A DNA stretch of 64,000 nucleotides, taken from positions 124,001-188,000 of the forward strand of contig SCOE01000005.1 of NCBI GenBank assembly GCA_005503065.1, read 5' to 3'. The notes under the pieces are model-generated. The model was not told where the DNA came from. It was given only the letters and a program-made list of their open reading frames with translations, and did no database searches. Source of the DNA: Comamonadaceae bacterium ALPHA2B (lineage in GTDB: Bacteria; Pseudomonadota; Gammaproteobacteria; Burkholderiales; Burkholderiaceae_C). A program made the translations under genes and the position numbers. Numbering within the stretch: the stretch's first letter is position 1; each line of letters opens with the position of its first letter. Shown here one piece after another: positions 51,976 to 60,267 of the stretch.

Positions 51976-53571
51976 ATGTCGGATGCACTGACCAGCACGA
52001 TCACGTCGTACTACGACAGCGTTCCCTACGATTCCCACCCCTTCCCCCAGAGTGCCATCGAACACCTCGAGGCGCTGGCCTGGCTGTTCGGCCTCGAGGC
52101 TCCCTCGCCGGCGCGCGCGCGCGTGCTCGAACTGGGTTGCGCTTCGGGCGGCAACCTGATCCCGATGGGTGCCCGGCATCCGCAGGCGAAGCTGCTGGGT
52201 GTGGACCTCTCCCCGGTGCAGATCGGTCAGGGACAGCAACTGCTCGCCCACGTTCGCGTGCCGAACGTGGAGATGCGCACGCTCAGCATCACTGACATCG
52301 ACGACCGCTTCGGCGAGTTCGACTACATCATCTGCCACGGTGTCTACAGTTGGGTGCCTGGCGCGGTGCAGGAGGCCATCCTGCGCGTGTGCTCTCGCAA
52401 CCTCGCCGCCGATGGCGTCGTCTACATCAGCTACAACGTCTATCCCGGCTGGAAGGCCCGCGAAATCGTGCGCGACGCGATGATCCTTCGTGGCGGGCCG
52501 CGCGACACGCCCGAAGAGAAGCTCTCGTATGCGCGCGGGATGCTCGAATTCCTCGAAGCATCGGCCAGGCCCGACAGCGTGCTGAAGAAGACGCTGGAAG
52601 AGGCCATGCCCATCGTGCGGGGCTCGCACGAGTCCTATCTGCTGCACGAGTTTCTCGAGCCTTGCAACGCGCCCTGCTATTTCAAGGAGTTCGTCGACCG
52701 CGCCGATGCCCAGGGCCTGAGCTACCTGTGCGACGCCGAGCCGTCGACGATGTTCGTGCAGAACTACGGCGACAAGGTGCGGGAGCCGCTGCTGCGCGAA
52801 TGCGGCGGCAGCCAGATCCTCATGGAGCAGTACCTGGATTTCCTGGTCAACCGCACTTTTCGCCAGACGCTCCTGGTCAAGCAGGCGCGCAATGGCGAAA
52901 TCCGCTATCGCCTCGATCGCGAGCGGCTGCGCAAGCTTCACTACGCCGGCAGTTTCTCGGCCATCGATGGGTCGCCACTCGTCCTTGACGCCGGCGAGCA
53001 GCCGAGCAACGCCATTCGCAACCTCAGGATCACGCTGCGCCTGCCCGTCCACAAGGCGGTGGCCCAGGTGCTGGACGAGCGCTACCCCGCGACGGTGTCG
53101 GTCGACGCGCTGGTCGAGGCCGTCTCCGCGCGCATCGGCGAGCCGCTGGCGGCGGTGGAAGGCGCGGTGGTCTTGATGCTCGAGGAACTGTTGATCCTCG
53201 GAGCCGTGCGCATCCGTCGCACGCCGGTCGTCACCGCGGCGGCCGTTTCGGCGACGCCGCAGGCCCTGATGTCGGTGCGACAGTTGCCCGGCCTGGCGTT
53301 GGCGGCCGGCCAGGACGCCAGCGTGTGCAACCAATGGCACGAGTCGGTGGGCCTGTCCCTGCTCGAGCGCTGCGTGCTGCCCCTGCTCGATGGAGCGCAC
53401 ACCCATGAGCAACTGGCCCAGCACCTCAAGAGCGAGGCGCGTGCCGACCGCCTTCGCTTCATCAAGGACGACAAGCCGATCACCGACGAGGCCGAGCTGC
53501 ACGAGTTCACCCGCCAGCAGGTCGCACTCGTGCTCAAGGACCTGCGCCACAAGGCGCTGCTGATCGCCTGA
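51976..53571 (+). CDS. SAM-dependent methyltransferase with methyltransferase regulatory domain (PKMT-like)
   Basis: A 531-residue protein. The N-terminal class I methyltransferase domain has motif I VLELGCASGGNLIPM and post-I LLGVDLSPVQIGQG. A central 'methyltransferase regulatory' domain (about 220-330) and a C-terminal winged-helix-like part follow. The opening TSYYDSVPYDSHPFPQS is shared with the family of Rickettsia outer-membrane-protein lysine methyltransferases. The target here is unknown. It is a single gene after ssrA. ATG 51976 gives the conserved N-terminus. Confidence 0.85.
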   Translation: MSDALTSTITSYYDSVPYDSHPFPQSAIEHLEALAWLFGLEAPSPARARVLELGCASGGNLIPMGARHPQAKLLGVDLSPVQIGQGQQLLAHVRVPNVEMRTLSITDIDDRFGEFDYIICHGVYSWVPGAVQEAILRVCSRNLAADGVVYISYNVYPGWKAREIVRDAMILRGGPRDTPEEKLSYARGMLEFLEASARPDSVLKKTLEEAMPIVRGSHESYLLHEFLEPCNAPCYFKEFVDRADAQGLSYLCDAEPSTMFVQNYGDKVREPLLRECGGSQILMEQYLDFLVNRTFRQTLLVKQARNGEIRYRLDRERLRKLHYAGSFSAIDGSPLVLDAGEQPSNAIRNLRITLRLPVHKAVAQVLDERYPATVSVDALVEAVSARIGEPLAAVEGAVVLMLEELLILGAVRIRRTPVVTAAAVSATPQALMSVRQLPGLALAAGQDASVCNQWHESVGLSLLERCVLPLLDGAHTHEQLAQHLKSEARADRLRFIKDDKPITDEAELHEFTRQQVALVLKDLRHKALLIA

Positions 53572-53628
53572 GCGCGGCCGGCCTGGCGATTTCCCTTCCG
53601 CTTCGCATTTTTTAAACAGGAGGCAACG

Positions 53629-55365
53629 ATGAAGCAGTTTGCATGGACCCATTCGACGCGCGCCGCGCTGGCCGCTGCCCTCGCATTGGGCGCTGCCAGC
53701 CAGGCCATGGCGGCGTCGCAGGCGCCGGTCATGGCCGAGAACGGCATGGTCGTCACGGCCCAGCACCTGGCCACCAAGGTGGGCGTCGACGTGCTCAAGC
53801 GCGGCGGCAACGCGGTCGATGCCGCGGTCGCCGTCGGCTACGCGCTGGCCGTGGTCTACCCCGCGGCCGGCAACCTCGGCGGCGGCGGCTTCATGACCAT
53901 CCAGCTCGCCGACGGGCGCAAGACCTTCCTCGACTTCCGCGAGAAGGCGCCGCTGGCCGCCAAGCCCGACATGTACCTCGACAAGGACGGCAACGTGGTC
54001 AAGGGCCTCTCGACCAAGGGCCACCTGGCCGTGGGCGTGCCAGGCAGCGTTTCGGGCATGGAGTACGCGCGCGAAAAGTACGGCACCCTGCAGCGCGCCG
54101 CGCTCATCAAGCCCTCCATCGACCTGGCCGAGAAGGGCTTCGTGCTCGAGCAGGGCGACATCGACATGTTCAACACCGCCACGGCCGACTTCAAGGCCGA
54201 CCCGGCGACGGCGGCGATCTTCCTGAACAAGGGCGAGGCCTTCAAGGTCGGCGAGAAGATCGTTCAGAAGGACCTGGCCAGGACCCTGCGCGAGGTCAGC
54301 ACCAAGGGCACCGATGGCTTCTACAAGGGCTGGGTGGCCAAGGCCATCGCCGACTCGAGCGCGGCGGGCAAGGGCATCATCACCGCCGAAGACCTGGCGC
54401 AGTACAAGACGCGCGAGATGGCGCCCGTGGAATGCGACTACCGCGGCTACCGCGTGGTCTCGGCGCCGCCGCCGAGTTCGGGCGGCGTCATCATCTGCGA
54501 GATGCTCAACATCCTCGAGGGCTACCCGCTCAAGGACCTGGGCTGGCGCTCCGCCGAGGCCACGCACTACCAGATCGAGGCCATGCGCCACGCCTACGTG
54601 GACCGCAACAGCTACCTGGGCGACCCGGACTTCGTGAAGAACCCGCTCGACCGCCTCCTGGACAAGGGCTATGCCGAGAAGATCCGCGCCGTGATCGACC
54701 CGAAGAAGGCGGGCGTGTCCAAGGACATCAAGCCCGGCGTGGCGCCGCATGAAGGCAGCAACACCACGCACTATTCGATCGCCGACAGGTGGGGCAACGC
54801 CGTGTCGGTGACCTACACGCTCAACGACTGGTTCGGCGCCAAGGTCACGGCCGCCAGGACGGGCGTGCTGCTGAACAACGAGATGGACGACTTCACCTCG
54901 AAGGTGGGCGTCCCCAACCTCTACGGCCTGGTGCAGGGCGAGGCCAACAAGATCGAGCCGGGCAAGCGGCCGCTCTCGTCGATGAGCCCGACCATCGTGA
55001 GCAAGGACGGCAAGCCCGTCATGGTCGTCGGCACGCCGGGCGGCAGCCGCATCATCACGGCCGTGATGCTCACCATGATCAATGCCATCGACTACGGCAT
55101 GAACGTGCAGGAGGCCGTCGATGCGCCGCGCTTCCACCAGCAGTGGCTGCCCGACGTGACCAACGTCGAGCCCTATGCGCTGAGCCCCGACACGCGCAAG
55201 ATCCTCACCGACATGGGCCACAACCTGGGCGTGCCGCAACCGGCCAACCACCTGGCCGCGATCATCGTCGGCGCGCCCTCGCTGGGCGGCAAGCCGGTGG
55301 GCAGCAACCGCTTCTACGGCGCCAACGATCCGCGCCGCAACACGGGGCTGGCGCTGGGCTACTGA
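53629..55365 (+). CDS. ggt: Gamma-glutamyltransferase (glutathione hydrolase)
   Basis: A 578-residue periplasmic Ntn hydrolase that cleaves the gamma-glutamyl bond of glutathione. A signal peptide (ALAAALALGAASQAMAASQ) is followed by the large-subunit motif GGNAVDAAVAVGYALAVV. The self-processing threonine is Thr379 in GSNTTHYSIAD. Later GTPGGSRI belongs to the active site. A strong ribosome-binding site (CAGGAGG) precedes ATG 53629. Confidence 0.96.
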   Translation: MKQFAWTHSTRAALAAALALGAASQAMAASQAPVMAENGMVVTAQHLATKVGVDVLKRGGNAVDAAVAVGYALAVVYPAAGNLGGGGFMTIQLADGRKTFLDFREKAPLAAKPDMYLDKDGNVVKGLSTKGHLAVGVPGSVSGMEYAREKYGTLQRAALIKPSIDLAEKGFVLEQGDIDMFNTATADFKADPATAAIFLNKGEAFKVGEKIVQKDLARTLREVSTKGTDGFYKGWVAKAIADSSAAGKGIITAEDLAQYKTREMAPVECDYRGYRVVSAPPPSSGGVIICEMLNILEGYPLKDLGWRSAEATHYQIEAMRHAYVDRNSYLGDPDFVKNPLDRLLDKGYAEKIRAVIDPKKAGVSKDIKPGVAPHEGSNTTHYSIADRWGNAVSVTYTLNDWFGAKVTAARTGVLLNNEMDDFTSKVGVPNLYGLVQGEANKIEPGKRPLSSMSPTIVSKDGKPVMVVGTPGGSRIITAVMLTMINAIDYGMNVQEAVDAPRFHQQWLPDVTNVEPYALSPDTRKILTDMGHNLGVPQPANHLAAIIVGAPSLGGKPVGSNRFYGANDPRRNTGLALGY

Positions 55366-55435
55366 CCCGCGTTCCTGCCCTGGGGCGGCCGCGCTCCTCG
55401 TGGCGCGGCCGCCTTGTCGTTCTTGGACACGCTTG

Positions 55436-56173
55436 ATGGAACTTCAGGACCTCCTCTACAGCCAGGGCTTCGGCACGCGTCGCGTTTGTGCCGGCCTCAT
55501 TCAACAGGGTTTCGTGGCTGTGGACGGCGTGGATGCTGCGCAGCCAGCTACGGATTTGATAGCGGCCGAGGGCCTGCGCTTCACCGTGCAGGGCACGCCG
55601 TGGGAGTACCACGGCAAGGCCTACCTGATGCTGCACAAGCCGGCCGGCACCGAGTGCTCGCAGAAGCCCTCGGCCTGGCCCAGCGTCTACACGCTGCTGC
55701 CCGCGCCGCTGCGCCAGCGCCCCGTCAAGGGCGGGCAGCCCGGCGTGCAGGCCATCGGCCGGCTCGACCAGGACACGACCGGCCTGCTGCTGCTCAGCGA
55801 CGACGGCCAGTTCATCCACCGCATGGCCTCGCCGAAGCACCATGTGCCCAAGGTCTACGAGGCGACGACGGCCGATGCGCTGACCGAGGCGCAGATCGGG
55901 CGCCTGCTGGCCGGCGTGGTGCTCGACGACGATCCGAAGCCCGTGCGCGCGGCTGCGGCCGAAGCGGTGGACACGCACCACCTGCGCCTCACGCTCACCG
56001 AGGGCAAGTACCACCAGGTCAAGCGCATGGTCGCGGCCGTGGGCAACCGCGTCACGGCGCTGCACCGCAGCGCCATCGGCGGCCTGGTGCTGCCGGCCGA
56101 CCTGGCGCCCGGCCAGTGGCGCTGGCTGAGGCCCGAGGACCTGCAGGCGGTGCGGCTTTCGGGCCCGGCCTGA
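55436..56173 (+). CDS. RsuA-family rRNA pseudouridine synthase
   Basis: A 245-residue enzyme. An N-terminal S4-like RNA-binding domain (about 1-55; GFGTRRVCAGLIQQGFVAV) precedes the RsuA/RluE/RluF catalytic domain with Asp111 in GRLDQDTTGLLLLSDDG. The usual signature KPAGTECS and GKYHQVKRMVAAVGN are present. It modifies 16S or 23S rRNA; which uridine cannot be told. The linker between the two domains contains a repeat-like stretch (55547-55575). Confidence 0.9.
   Translation: MELQDLLYSQGFGTRRVCAGLIQQGFVAVDGVDAAQPATDLIAAEGLRFTVQGTPWEYHGKAYLMLHKPAGTECSQKPSAWPSVYTLLPAPLRQRPVKGGQPGVQAIGRLDQDTTGLLLLSDDGQFIHRMASPKHHVPKVYEATTADALTEAQIGRLLAGVVLDDDPKPVRAAAAEAVDTHHLRLTLTEGKYHQVKRMVAAVGNRVTALHRSAIGGLVLPADLAPGQWRWLRPEDLQAVRLSGPA
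55547..55575 (+). repeat. Partial mini-repeat head inside the pseudouridine synthase gene, copy g
   Basis: GCTACGGATTTGATAGC followed by GGCC fits the palindrome head of the dispersed element. The rest of the element is not clearly present, so this could be a relic or chance. Confidence 0.35.
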
Positions 56174-56275
56174 CGCGCGGCGCGCGCCTGCGGCCGGACA
56201 TCGCGAAGGCCTCTCCTGTCGGCGGCGCGGCGCCCTCGCTCGTTAAACTTCCCAGTCCCTTTCCGGAGCCGTGTC

Positions 56276-57289
56276 TTGCGTCTGTCCGTTCGCTCCCTGA
56301 GCCGCCTTGCGGCTCTTTTCGTTTGTCTGCTGGCCTGCGCGGCCGCCCCGGCCCAACCTGCCGCTTTGGCCACGGCGGCGACGCCGCCGCTCTTCGTGCT
56401 CAATTCGCTCGACGCCTCGGTCAGCCTGATCGATCCAGGCACCTGGACCGAACGCAACCGCGTCGCGGTGGGCAAGGAGCCGCACCACATCTACATGACG
56501 CCGGACCAGAAGTCGGTGATCGTGGCCAACTCGGCGGGCGATTCCCTGACCTTCTTCAACCCGCGCACGGGCGAGGTCCAGCGCACGGTCTACGGCATCA
56601 TCGACCCGTACCAGCTGCAGTTCTCGCCCGACATGAAGTGGTTCGTGACCGCCGGCAACCGGCTGAACCACGTCGACGTCTACCGCTGGGACGGCAGCAA
56701 CCTGCAGCTGGCCAAGCGCATCCCCACCGGCAAGACGCCCAGCCACATCTGGATCGACGGCAAGAGCACGGTAGCCTACGTCACCATGCAGGACAGCGAC
56801 GAACTCATCGCCGTCGACCTCGCCACCCAGGCCATTCGCTGGCGCATCCCCACCGGGCCGATGCCGGCCGACGTGTTCGGCATCCACGATGGCAAGACGC
56901 TGCTGGTCGGCCTGACCGGCGGCGACGGCGTGCAGGTCTTCGACGTCGCGGGCAAGGAGCCGAAGCTGGTCGGCAAGATCCCGACTGGCAAGGGCGCGCA
57001 CGCGTTCCGCTCGGCGGGCGACGGCAAGTCGGTGTTCGTGAGCAACCGCGTCGCCAACTCCATCAGCCGCATCGACATCCCCACGCTCACGGTGGCCGCC
57101 ACCTATCCCGTGCCCGGCGGCCCCGACTGCATGGACGTGTCGGCCGACGGCAAGACGCTCTTCGTCACCTCGCGCTGGGCCAAGAAGCTCAGCGTGGTCG
57201 ACCTCACGGCGGGCAAGGTGGTGCGCACGGTCAACGTGGGCCGCTCGCCCCACGGTGTGTGGACGGTCGAACATGCCAAGGTCCGCTGA
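56276..57289 (+). CDS. Secreted YVTN-type beta-propeller protein
   Basis: A 337-residue exported protein. A signal peptide (LAALFVCLLACAAAPAQPA) is followed by about seven blades with YVTN-like repeats (VANSAGDSLTFFN, VTMQDSDELIAVDL, VSNRVANSISRIDI, VTSRWAKKLSVVDL). The start is TTG at 56276 with GGAG eight bases upstream. Such propellers bind partners or cofactors; no enzyme can be assigned. It overlaps the deacetylase gene by 17 bases, so the two probably act together at the cell envelope. Confidence 0.85.
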   Translation: MRLSVRSLSRLAALFVCLLACAAAPAQPAALATAATPPLFVLNSLDASVSLIDPGTWTERNRVAVGKEPHHIYMTPDQKSVIVANSAGDSLTFFNPRTGEVQRTVYGIIDPYQLQFSPDMKWFVTAGNRLNHVDVYRWDGSNLQLAKRIPTGKTPSHIWIDGKSTVAYVTMQDSDELIAVDLATQAIRWRIPTGPMPADVFGIHDGKTLLVGLTGGDGVQVFDVAGKEPKLVGKIPTGKGAHAFRSAGDGKSVFVSNRVANSISRIDIPTLTVAATYPVPGGPDCMDVSADGKTLFVTSRWAKKLSVVDLTAGKVVRTVNVGRSPHGVWTVEHAKVR

Positions 57290-58103
57290 TTTCCGGCCCG
57301 CCCGCGCGCTGCGGCAAGGCGCGTCGATTGCTACATTTTTCATAGCGGCTTGCGCAGCATCCGCGGGCGCTGCGGCCCAGAATGATTGCGACAAGCCGGT
57401 CTACCTGACCTTCGACACTGGCCACATGGGCATCGCGCCGCTGGTGGCCGAGGTGCTCAAGCGCCAGGACGTCAAGGTCACCTTCTTCGCCGCCGCCGAG
57501 AAGACGCAGGACGGCGGCGACAGCCTGGACGCCCGCTGGGCGCCGTGGTGGAAGGCTCGGGCCGCCGAGGGGCACGAGTTCGCCTCGCACACCTACGACC
57601 ATGCGTACTGGCGAGGGGACGTGAAAGGGGTGGACGCCAGGTTCCGGATCCAGCCGAGCGCCGGCGCGTACGCGGGACGCACCTTCACCTGGGACGCGGC
57701 GCAGTACTGCGAAGAGATCAAGCGCTCGACCGACCGGCTGGCGCACATCACCGGCAAGAAGCCGCTGCCGCTGTTCCGCGCGCCCGGCGGCAAGACCTCG
57801 CCGCGCCTGCTGGCGGCTGCCAAGTCCTGCGGCTTCGCGCACGTCGGCTGGTCGCCGGCCGGCTTCCTGGGCGACGAGCTGCCGAGCGACAAGTACCCCA
57901 ACGACAAGCTGCTGGCGCAGGCGCTGGAACACATCCGGCCCGGCGACATCCTGCTGGCGCACCTGGGCATCTGGTCGCGCCAGGACCCGTGGGCGCCGGC
58001 CGACCTGGAGCCGCTGATCGTGGGTTTGAAGGCCAAGGGCTTCTGCTTCCGCACGCTGCGCCAGCATCCGGCGTACCGCGAGTGGATCGTCGCGCACCCG
58101 TGA
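57273..58103 (+). CDS. Polysaccharide deacetylase family protein (NodB domain)
   Basis: A 276-residue exported CE4-type protein. The signal peptide (SIATFFIAACAASAGAAAQ) is encoded by a copy of the dispersed repeat. NodB motif 1 reads LTFDTGHMG: the second Asp of the usual TFDDG, a metal ligand, is Thr. Motif 2 (SHTYDH) keeps both histidines and motif 3 is FRAPGGK. It may deacetylate an envelope polysaccharide with an altered metal site or be a binding variant. It overlaps the propeller gene. Confidence 0.85.
   Translation: MPRSADFRPARALRQGASIATFFIAACAASAGAAAQNDCDKPVYLTFDTGHMGIAPLVAEVLKRQDVKVTFFAAAEKTQDGGDSLDARWAPWWKARAAEGHEFASHTYDHAYWRGDVKGVDARFRIQPSAGAYAGRTFTWDAAQYCEEIKRSTDRLAHITGKKPLPLFRAPGGKTSPRLLAAAKSCGFAHVGWSPAGFLGDELPSDKYPNDKLLAQALEHIRPGDILLAHLGIWSRQDPWAPADLEPLIVGLKAKGFCFRTLRQHPAYREWIVAHP
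57330..57388 (+). repeat. Mini-repeat encoding a signal peptide, copy f
   Basis: GCTACATTTTTCATAGC, then GGCTTGCGC, CGCGGGCGC, GCGGCCCAGAATGATTG: all element parts in order. In frame it encodes ATFFIAACAASAGAAAQND of the deacetylase signal peptide. Confidence 0.65.
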
Positions 58104-58127
58104 AAGCGCGCGGTCAGGTTGCCTGGT

Positions 58128-58191
58128 CTACTATGAAATCGATAGCTGCTCGCGCCCATCCGCTGGACGAGACGGCCACTTTTGATTCATG
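58128..58191 (+). repeat. Dispersed mini-repeat, copy d
   Basis: CTATGAAATCGATAG head, then CTGCTCGCGCCCATCCGC, GGACGAGACGGCCACTTTTG and ATTCATG. It lies between the deacetylase and the fatty-acid-hydroxylase-like gene and is the best-preserved intergenic copy together with copy e. Confidence 0.75.
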
Positions 58192-58253
58192 AAATTACTA
58201 AGACGCATCTTGGTGATCGAAGCGCCTGGTCCGGGCCTTGGCAGGAGCTGCGC

Positions 58254-59228
58254 GTGATCGAGTGGTTCACCGACCAGTTCGCCGCCGTGCAGCAGTGGCT
58301 GTTCGAGGCGGTGGTGCAGCCGCTGGTCTTCGCGGCCGGCCTGGGCGGCTGGACCGAGGACGCCTTCGACGCCACCGGCTGGCTGCTCGTGGGCGTGATC
58401 CAGATCCTGATCCTGGTGGTGGTGATCGGCCCGCTGCAGCGCTGGCGTCCGGTGGAGCCGGTGCGCGACCGGCAGGCCATCCGCATCGACATCCTCTACA
58501 CCCTGATCCACCGGCTCGGCCTGTTCCGCCTGGTCTTGTTTTTCGCCGTCACGCCGCTGTTCGATGCGCTCCTGGGCGAGTTGCGCGGGGCCGGGTGGGG
58601 CACCCTGCACCTGGACGAGCTGTGGCCCGGCGTGACCGACATCCCCTGGGTGGCCTTTGCGATCTACCTGGTGGTGCTGGACTTCGTCGAGTACCTCATC
58701 CACCGTGGCCAGCATCGTTTCAACTGGTGGTGGAGTCTGCACGCGCTGCACCATTCGCAGCGCCAGATGACGATGTGGAGCGACGACCGCAACCACCTGC
58801 TCGACGACCTGATCCACGACGCGATCATCGTGGTGGTGGCGCAGCTCATCGGCGTGGCGCCGGGGCAGTTCATCGCCGTGGTGGCCTTCACCCAGCTCAG
58901 CCAGAGCCTGCAGCACGCCAACCTGCGGCTGTCCTTCGGCCGCCTGGGCGAGCGCCTGTGGATCAGCCCGCGCTTCCATCGCCTGCACCACGCGATCGGC
59001 ATCGGCCACGAGTCGGAAGGGCCCAGGACGCTGGGGGGTCGCAACTTCGGTGTTCTGCTGCCCTGGTGGGACATGCTCTTTCGCTCCGCCAACTTCGACG
59101 ACCGCTACGACGCGACCGGCATCCGCGACCAGGTCGAGCCCGACGCGACCGGCCGTGTGCGCGACTACGGCCGCGGATTCTGGGCGCAGCAGTGGCTGGG
59201 GCTGCGGCGGCTGGTCGGTCGCAGCTGA
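58254..59228 (+). CDS. Fatty acid hydroxylase / sterol desaturase superfamily protein
   Basis: A 324-residue integral membrane di-iron protein. The histidine clusters are HRGQH, HALHH with a following DDRNH, and HRLHH with HAIGIGHE. About five hydrophobic segments are visible. Members hydroxylate or desaturate lipids, carotenoids or alkyl chains; the substrate is unknown. GTG 58254 is chosen because AGGAG lies six bases before it. An upstream TTG at 58182 falls inside repeat copy d and has no ribosome-binding site. Confidence 0.85.
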   Translation: MIEWFTDQFAAVQQWLFEAVVQPLVFAAGLGGWTEDAFDATGWLLVGVIQILILVVVIGPLQRWRPVEPVRDRQAIRIDILYTLIHRLGLFRLVLFFAVTPLFDALLGELRGAGWGTLHLDELWPGVTDIPWVAFAIYLVVLDFVEYLIHRGQHRFNWWWSLHALHHSQRQMTMWSDDRNHLLDDLIHDAIIVVVAQLIGVAPGQFIAVVAFTQLSQSLQHANLRLSFGRLGERLWISPRFHRLHHAIGIGHESEGPRTLGGRNFGVLLPWWDMLFRSANFDDRYDATGIRDQVEPDATGRVRDYGRGFWAQQWLGLRRLVGRS

Positions 59229-59346
59229 ACGGACCTCGCGCAGCGGGGGAGCGTGGGGGTGGTGTCGCCGCCGCCGGGCCGCCCCAAGGCGGCGAGCGCC
59301 CCCTCGGGGGGGCAGCGGACCTCGCGCAGCGGGGAGCGTGGGGGCC
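59229..59346. repeat. GC-rich intergenic repeat, family 2, with internal direct repeat
   Basis: GGACCTCGCGCAGCGGGG followed by AGCGTGGGGG occurs at 59231-59257 and again at 59319-59343. Between them lies GCCGCCCCAAGGCGGC and CGCCCCCTCGGGGGG, the same block order as at 29556-29633. It fills most of the 148-base gap before the EI24 gene. Confidence 0.65.
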
Positions 59347-59376
59347 GTCATACCTTCCCCAGGTATGCTTTGACGG

Positions 59377-60267
59377 ATGCGTCTCCTGCTCGATTCCTTC
59401 TGGCGCGCCGTGGCCTATTGCCTGCATCCGCGGGTCATCGTCCTGTCGCTGCTGCCCCTGGTGCTGATGGTGCTGCTTGCGCTGGGCCTGGGTTACCTGT
59501 ACTGGGACGCCGCCGTTGCCTGGACGCGAGAGGCGCTCGATGCCTGGCCGCTGCTGGCCAGCTTCTGGGGCTGGATGTCGGGCCTGTTCTCCGGTGACGT
59601 GAAGACCTTCCTGGCACCGCTGGTGGTGGTGCTGGCGCTCACGCCCGCCGTCGTGCTGGTCTCGCTGCTGATCGTGGCCGCCTTCATGGCGCCCGCCCTC
59701 ACGCGCCTGGTGGCCGACCGGCGCTTCCCGACGCTCGAGAAGAAGAGGGGCGCCTCGCTGGTCCTCAGCGTCTTCCGATCGCTCGGGCTGACCGTGCTCG
59801 CCGTCGTGGCGCTGGTGGTGTCGATGCCGCTGTGGCTCATCCCGCCGCTGGTGCTGGTGCTGCCGCCGCTGATCTGGGGCTGGCTCACCGCGCGGGTGAT
59901 GGCCTTCGACGCACTGGCCGACCACGCCAGCACTGAGGAACGCAACACCCTGCTGCGCCAGCACCGCTGGCCGCTGCTGGGCATCGGCGTGCTGTGCGGC
60001 TACCTCGGTGCGGCGCCGAGCATCGTCTGGGCCTCCGGCCTGCTCTTCGCGGCCGCCTTCTTCGTGCTGGTGCCGGTCGCGATCTGGATCTACACCGTCG
60101 TCTTCGCCTTCTCGGCGCTCTGGTTCGCCCACTACGCGCTGGATGCACTCGCGCAGTTGCGCGCACAACGCGCCGCCGCCGCGCTGGTGCCGGCGGCCGA
60201 GCCGGCCGCGCTGCCCGATGCACCGGGCGCCGATCGCGCCGCACTTTCCCAATGGGGTTCGCCATGA
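59377..60267 (+). CDS. EI24 domain (CysZ-like) membrane protein
   Basis: A 296-residue membrane protein with about five hydrophobic segments and the EI24/CysZ pattern (LLLDSFWRAVAYCLHPRV, VSLLIVAAFMAPALTRLVA, RSLGLTVLAVVALVVSMP). CysZ imports sulfate; EI24 proteins in Burkholderiales are not characterised. The C-terminus is a polar Ala/Pro-rich tail. Its stop overlaps the next gene by four bases. Confidence 0.85.
   Translation: MRLLLDSFWRAVAYCLHPRVIVLSLLPLVLMVLLALGLGYLYWDAAVAWTREALDAWPLLASFWGWMSGLFSGDVKTFLAPLVVVLALTPAVVLVSLLIVAAFMAPALTRLVADRRFPTLEKKRGASLVLSVFRSLGLTVLAVVALVVSMPLWLIPPLVLVLPPLIWGWLTARVMAFDALADHASTEERNTLLRQHRWPLLGIGVLCGYLGAAPSIVWASGLLFAAAFFVLVPVAIWIYTVVFAFSALWFAHYALDALAQLRAQRAAAALVPAAEPAALPDAPGADRAALSQWGSP

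Noticed and set aside
58182-58253. TTG start for the fatty-acid-hydroxylase-like protein.
   Set aside because: It lies inside repeat copy d without a ribosome-binding site; GTG 58254 has AGGAG at the right distance.
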